The position numbers and the translations under genes were made by a program. Positions 34,001-37,953 of a stretch of DNA of 37,953 nucleotides are shown piece by piece. Source of the stretch: Parachlorella kessleri (lineage: Eukaryota; Chlorophyta; Trebouxiophyceae; Chlorellales; Chlorellaceae); contig BBXU01001010.1 of the NCBI GenBank assembly GCA_001598975.1, positions 1-37,953 on the forward strand, written 5' to 3'. Positions within the stretch are counted from its first letter, which is position 1. Each line of letters opens with the position of its first letter. The notes beneath the pieces were generated by a model. The model searched no databases and was not told where the DNA came from. It was given only the letters and a program-made list of their open reading frames with translations.

Positions 34001-34266
34001 CTTGCAGCTGGGCCCGAGTTCAGCTTAGAGGAGCGTAGACATAAGGTGGAGAACGAAACGTCCCCAATGCTGCCTAGGAGTCTGCTACGACTAGCTCACA
34101 CTTCTGCTGAAGTAGTTCCTTGCGCCTCCACTTGGCAGCGCAACCACAGCACGCTGCCATGCTCCCAAGAGAGGTATCCGCTCATCCTCCCAACAGTGCT
34201 GAGTTATGTAACGTTGATCAGTGCAATTGGCAGTCGTCTTTTGAACGCTTCTGTGCAGCTCCCTAA
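34001..34266. promoter_or_regulatory. Divergent (shared) upstream region
   Basis: The coiled-coil gene (-) and RRP43 (+) start 266 bp apart, facing away from each other, so both promoters must share this stretch or overlap. I see no clear TATA box. The layout suggests a bidirectional promoter and co-regulation, which is inference. Confidence 0.45.
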
Positions 34267-35992
34267 ATGGCGACGCTGGACCTGCTAAACGCCGAGGCTT
34301 TTGCGCGCCTATATCCAGAGCAGTACTTTGAGAAGTTCATTTCACAGTCCGTAAGGTGGGCCAGCGATATACTTTGGGGAGCATGGTCAAGCATGGGAAC
34401 CAACTGGGGGCCAGTTCCCACCTGCCGCCCTTAACCTTCTCGTCATGCACCTCTGCAGGCCGGATGGTCGACCCTTAGCAAGGTCCAGGCCGACCAGCAT
34501 AGGCCTAGGGGCTGTCTCCGCAGCAGACAGCTCAGCACTGGTGAAGGTTGGCAGTGCCACAGCACTGGCAGGCATCAAGTGCGAGGTCATGCAGGCAGCC
34601 GATGACGCACCTGACCAAGGTCGCATCACTGTGCAAGTGGAGCTGTCACCACTGTGTTCTGCCAGTACGCGGCCAGGGCGGCCATCTGAAGCCGCGCAGG
34701 TGAGGCTGACTCTGGAGGTTTAGGTGCTTTCAAGCTGATTCACTCGGCAGCCACGAAGTTGGTGTTGCCTGCTACATCAAAATTCCGCCATATGTGGCAG
34801 CTGCTAAACAATTGCTTTCAGCTGGCACTGAATTGTCACCAGTCATCATCTCGATAGATCATGCCCGTTGCCTCGGTCCCGTCCGTAAACCCCCCCCCGC
34901 ACTCACTGAGCACTGAGGCCTCTTGGCATCCCTTGCTGTAGGTGCTTACGGAGCAGATGACCACTGTCCTTGAGAGCTCCGCCTTTGTGGACCTGAAGCA
35001 GCTATGCATAGACCCTGGCAGGGCAGCCTGGGCGGTATATGTAGACATCTATGTCCTAGACGCAGACGGCTCCCTACACGATGTGTGCCTGCTAGCCATG
35101 GCAGCCGCACTCTCCACACTTGTTCTCCAGCCGGCTATCGTCGACGAAGCTGGGAATGTGGTGCGGCCGGAGCAGGTGAACGGCAGCAGCAACGGTACGG
35201 CACAGCAGGCGCAGCAGCGGCAGCGGTTGCAGCTGGGGTCGCTCCCTGTGTCACTCACGTGTGGACTGTATGGGGACAAGGTGATAGTTGACCTTACAGC
35301 GGAGGAGGAGCGGCTGGTGGACTCAGTCGTGGTGACCACTGTGGATGCTACTGGCGACATACTAGGTGGGGTTTTTGCGCGGACGGGCAGCGCCTTGCGT
35401 GAGCTTTGCCTAGGTGTTGGGGTTAGGGGTCCTGGGATTACCCATGCTCGTGCAATTGTGCAGGGCGTGTAGATTGCTGAGGTATGTGAAGTTTATTATT
35501 GTTTATTATTGAATATTAGTTCGTGGTGGGGTGCCCGGTTGCAGCTTGCCAAGGCGGTGGCATGTGGTGTGATCGGCGGGTCGTTTAGAGGGCATGCAAG
35601 GGGTACCCTGTCGGCTGCCTGTGCAACTTCATAGGGTACCTGATACAGCCAGCAGGTGACAGGCGTTCGGTATCTGTGACAGTGTTTAATATTGGGGGCA
35701 GGCATTGTGAACAGTGGAGAAGTCGGTGTGGCTTGCAAGGGCAGGGCTGGGTGCAAAGTCCGGCTCAAGGGCTCGCCTGGATCTTAAAAAAGGGGCCGAG
35801 GAGTCGCAGCTAGCTTCTGGGTGCTCCATAGCCACAATGCCTGTGACTGCAGGCATGCTCAAGCCCGGCGGCCGTGCCACCATGAGCCTAGACCGGTTAC
35901 AAGACTGTATAGAGGCTGCCAAGATGCGGCATGCAGACGTGCAAGCCATACTGCAGCAGTCACTGGACGCTTTCTTTGAAGCAGCGTCCTAG
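34267..35992 (+). CDS. RRP43: Exosome complex component RRP43 (EXOSC8-type RNase PH-like subunit)
   Basis: Catalytically inactive RNase PH-fold subunit of the six-membered ring of the RNA exosome, which threads RNA to RRP44/RRP6 for 3'-to-5' decay in nucleus and cytoplasm. Exons: 34267-34355, 34459-34699, 34942-35365, 35853-35992; 894 nt, 297 residues, a little longer than the human protein. Family marks in order: YPEQYFEKFISQSVRPDGR near residues 16-34, the SADSSALVKVGSATALAG strand pair, VQVELSPLCSASTRPGRP, LTEQMTTVLESSAFVDLKQL, CIDPGRAAWAVYVDIYVLD, VDLTAEEERLVDSVVVTTVD, and a C-terminal helix from MSLDRLQDCIEAAKMRHADV to the stop. A Ser/Gly/Gln insertion (about residues 190-205) replaces a shorter loop. 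The start has no upstream in-frame alternative that fits the family. RRP42 is the closest other candidate, but CIDPGRAAW and the overall length fit RRP43 better. Confidence 0.92.
35366..35852 (+). other. Last RRP43 intron
   Basis: This 487-bp GT-AG intron contains an AT-rich run with repeated TTTATTATT at about 35491-35519, unlike the GC-rich surroundings. The frame reads on from the donor to a stop at 35472, giving a shortened C-terminus if the intron is retained. No nested gene is seen. Confidence 0.7.
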
Positions 35993-36137
35993 CACTGGCA
36001 GTAGGCTATCCTTCGCAGTAAGGTCCGGTTACAATGCTTACCTTTTCGAGGTGGCGTATGCACAGAAACTGGGGTTACATTCTTTCAAAAGTGGTCATGA
36101 ATCTCCTCAGCTCCCCCAGCTTGAAATGTGCATGTGC
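35993..36137. terminator. Very short convergent 3' gap
   Basis: Only 145 bp separate the stop codons of RRP43 (+) and the OTU gene (-). The two 3' UTRs almost certainly overlap as antisense transcripts. No distinct polyadenylation motif can be assigned with confidence. Confidence 0.35.
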
Positions 36138-37507
36138 CTATAGCCGGGACCTTGTGTCGGTGCCTCGAACTAGCAAGTCGTAGTGGCCAGCACCGTGGAA
36201 GAACAAGGGTATATCTGGCAAGGGGTAGTCGTCATGGCCATACTGGGAAACAAGTGTCAGATCACCACTCCTGCCCTGCAGGCATGGAAAGAGCACAAAC
36301 ATCTTAACAGCTTGGGTTTGACTAAACTGGTTCGAAATGCACTCAGTATAGTCAGCTGTCAGCTCCATGTCAATGGCACTGCTGAACACCGCAACGTCCC
36401 ATCAGAGTATCTCCCAGCCTCTTACAATGCGTGCACAGCGGATCCACGCTTGCCACCCAACCTGCCCACCTGGCCACTGTAAACAGTTATTGGAGCTTCT
36501 AAAACGTGGGTTGCCACTGCCAACTCCGGCTCCCCTGAAGAACAGCGCAACACATAACACAGTATATCAGGCAAGACCCAGGAGGATAATTCCATCCAGC
36601 CCTGTCAGTACAGCTTGCCCCTATCGTTTTGTTCGCACCAACAGCCAACCTTTCACAATAACTACTTCAGGCTGTGCTTGTCTCCGCCTTATCCCAGCAG
36701 GTGAGCTTGCGGCGTTCCACCCAAAATCCCTCAGTGCACCACCTTGACGCCCTTCCAGACAATACTCTCTTGCTGCCCACCTCCCCACACATGGGGCCGC
36801 TGCATGTTCTCAACATATGAGTTGAAGTCCTCATCAATAAAAGGCTCAAGGTCTGCTCGCCGGTTCAGAAGCTCTTTACAAACTTGGCCCCGCAGCAAGT
36901 CAGCCTTGCTGGTTTGCTCAGCAAAGCTCAGGCCATCCAAACCTGCAGCATGGCTGAGGGCTTCCTAAGCCATGGTTGGCAGCATTAATTCTTGAAACAC
37001 CGCATGCGTTGCTTGGCAGCCATCACCGGGGCTGATCTGCTGAGCAGCATAAGACCATATCTTGATAAACCCTACCTTTATGTTCTAGAAGGTACGCTCC
37101 AAGCGAAAGAGCTCTGAAAAGGCACCTCCCGTCTCCAGCAATGTGCAACAGTGCAAAATGGTCTGGCTGAACTGCAGGCTGCCCCTCCCTTGTTGAGCAT
37201 AACGTGACGAAGGGCAGGGCATGCTGCCACCGCCGAGGCTTGAACTCGCCCGATCCAGAAGATGTCTGGAGGAAATGGCCTGCACCTAAGAGTTTTTACG
37301 ACCTAAGGGTAACTGCAACCTTGTATGTTGCACAAGGTTTGCAAGTAAAAGGTATTCCGCAGGTCAATAACCGTGCGTCAGAGCGACGACACCTGGCATG
37401 GGAGGTTGCTGGAAGGCACCCAAGCATCTCTTGCGATAGAGGAAGCCGGCTCCTGCCAGGGAAATTCCTGCAACAGCCAGTGTGCGAACCATGCTAGGAT
37501 GCATCAT
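36138..37507 (-). CDS. OTU-family cysteine protease (deubiquitinase) with N-terminal membrane segment
   Basis: Deubiquitinase-type cysteine protease of the ovarian tumour (OTU) fold. Exons in coding order: 37507-37393, 37279-37076, 36942-36743, 36326-36138; 708 nt, 235 residues, a compact size for an OTU domain. The catalytic Asp-Cys box is HIAGDGRCLFRAL at about residues 75-87. Next come DEDFNSYVENMQRP and WGGG, the usual middle of the fold. LVSQYG and LFFHGAGHYDLLV carry the catalytic His close to the stop. Residues about 6-22 (MVRTLAVAGISLAGAGFLYR) form a hydrophobic stretch followed by basic residues, so the enzyme may be membrane-anchored or the stretch may be a targeting signal. Three Met codons (37507, 37504, 37492) could start it. 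The acceptor of the last exon is unsure: 36326 keeps KMFVLFPC, which fits the missing strand of the fold, while a shorter form would begin at GRSGDL. Family members cut ubiquitin chains; the linkage preference cannot be read from sequence. Confidence 0.85.
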
Positions 37508-37953
37508 CTAGCCGCAGCTCTGACAAGTGATCAGATATACCAGAAGCTTGATGTCAATTCTACGTATTCTGACAACTGGCACTAACAACACTTGCTTGAC
37601 CTGCTGAGCATGCTCCGGCTGTGAACCACAGGGCGCGACCACCTGGCGCTTCGGAACCGGGGCTCATACTAAAGGTGCAGCTCTTCTCCTGCCTTTCTGA
37701 GGGTATGAACGTGAGAATTTCGTGGAGTCCACAGCTGATCGTGACGTCCAAGCAATTTGCTGCTTATGGGTGGTGGACAAAGCAGGCCTGCCAGGCCGAG
37801 GAAGGTCTGCATCATCGGTGGTGGAGCAGCAGGTATGTTGATGACATCTGGTTACTGCTCTGTATATGGTGGTTGGCTGACCTTCAGGCTCGCAGACATA
37901 TGCAGCACAAGAGACTGGCTGTGAGAAGTGACTGGCTGTAAGACCGCCCCCCC
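37508..37953. other. Upstream region of the OTU gene to window end
   Basis: This stretch lies upstream of the OTU start and should contain its promoter. A TGACGT site occurs at about 37741-37746. A forward frame at 37621-37941 exists but has no supported identity. The window ends in seven C residues. Confidence 0.35.

Noticed and set aside
37621..37941. Forward frame with YVDDIWLL, resembling the reverse-transcriptase YxDD box
   Set aside because: No other reverse-transcriptase motif precedes or follows it, and the rest of the frame has no family pattern. It lies in the promoter side of the OTU gene, so a chance match is likeliest.

Overview
The window looks like eukaryotic nuclear DNA, most likely from a green alga. 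The genes are cut into many short exons with GT-AG introns. Their linkers are rich in Ala, Gln and Ser. The best-conserved proteins (PRP17/CDC40, exosome RRP43) resemble plant and animal orthologues. Short degenerate copies of the plant-type telomere motif CCCTAAA lie at the left edge. The algal assignment is inference. There is no sign of a bacterial operon, tRNA, rRNA or CRISPR array.

Layout, left to right. Positions 1-2750 hold telomere-like motifs, simple repeats and a decayed fragment that reads like a LINE endonuclease, but no intact gene. Positions 2751-14824 (+) give one continuous 26-exon model of about 2286 residues. It has an N-terminal CDCA7-type zinc finger (zf-4CXXC_R1), a long disordered linker, a helical MMS22L-like region, an OB-fold-like segment resembling the POT1/Telo_bind pattern, and two UBA-like repeats. 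Positions 15515-24040 (+) give a 19-exon model of about 1493 residues with N-terminal leucine-rich repeats and a long acidic Ser/Gln-rich tail; its function is not recognised. Positions 24728-31294 (-) encode the spliceosomal WD40 protein PRP17/CDC40, with nearly every exon recoverable. Positions 31817-34000 (-) encode a coiled-coil protein of unknown role. Positions 34267-35992 (+) encode the exosome ring subunit RRP43/EXOSC8. Positions 36138-37507 (-) encode a small OTU-family cysteine protease with an N-terminal membrane segment.

The first gene is the main point of interest. CDCA7-family zinc fingers target the remodeller HELLS/DDM1 for maintenance of DNA methylation. MMS22L works with TONSL on newly replicated chromatin and at damaged forks. 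If transcripts confirm the join, one polypeptide would link these two replication-coupled activities and add a possible single-strand DNA binding module. The next gene on the same strand has leucine-rich repeats, a domain also found in TONSL, but it lacks visible TPRs and is not claimed as TONSL. The right half is ordinary housekeeping RNA metabolism (splicing, exosome) and ubiquitin processing. Exon boundaries were set by hand from GT-AG signals and frame continuity; each model closes in frame, but none has been checked against RNA.
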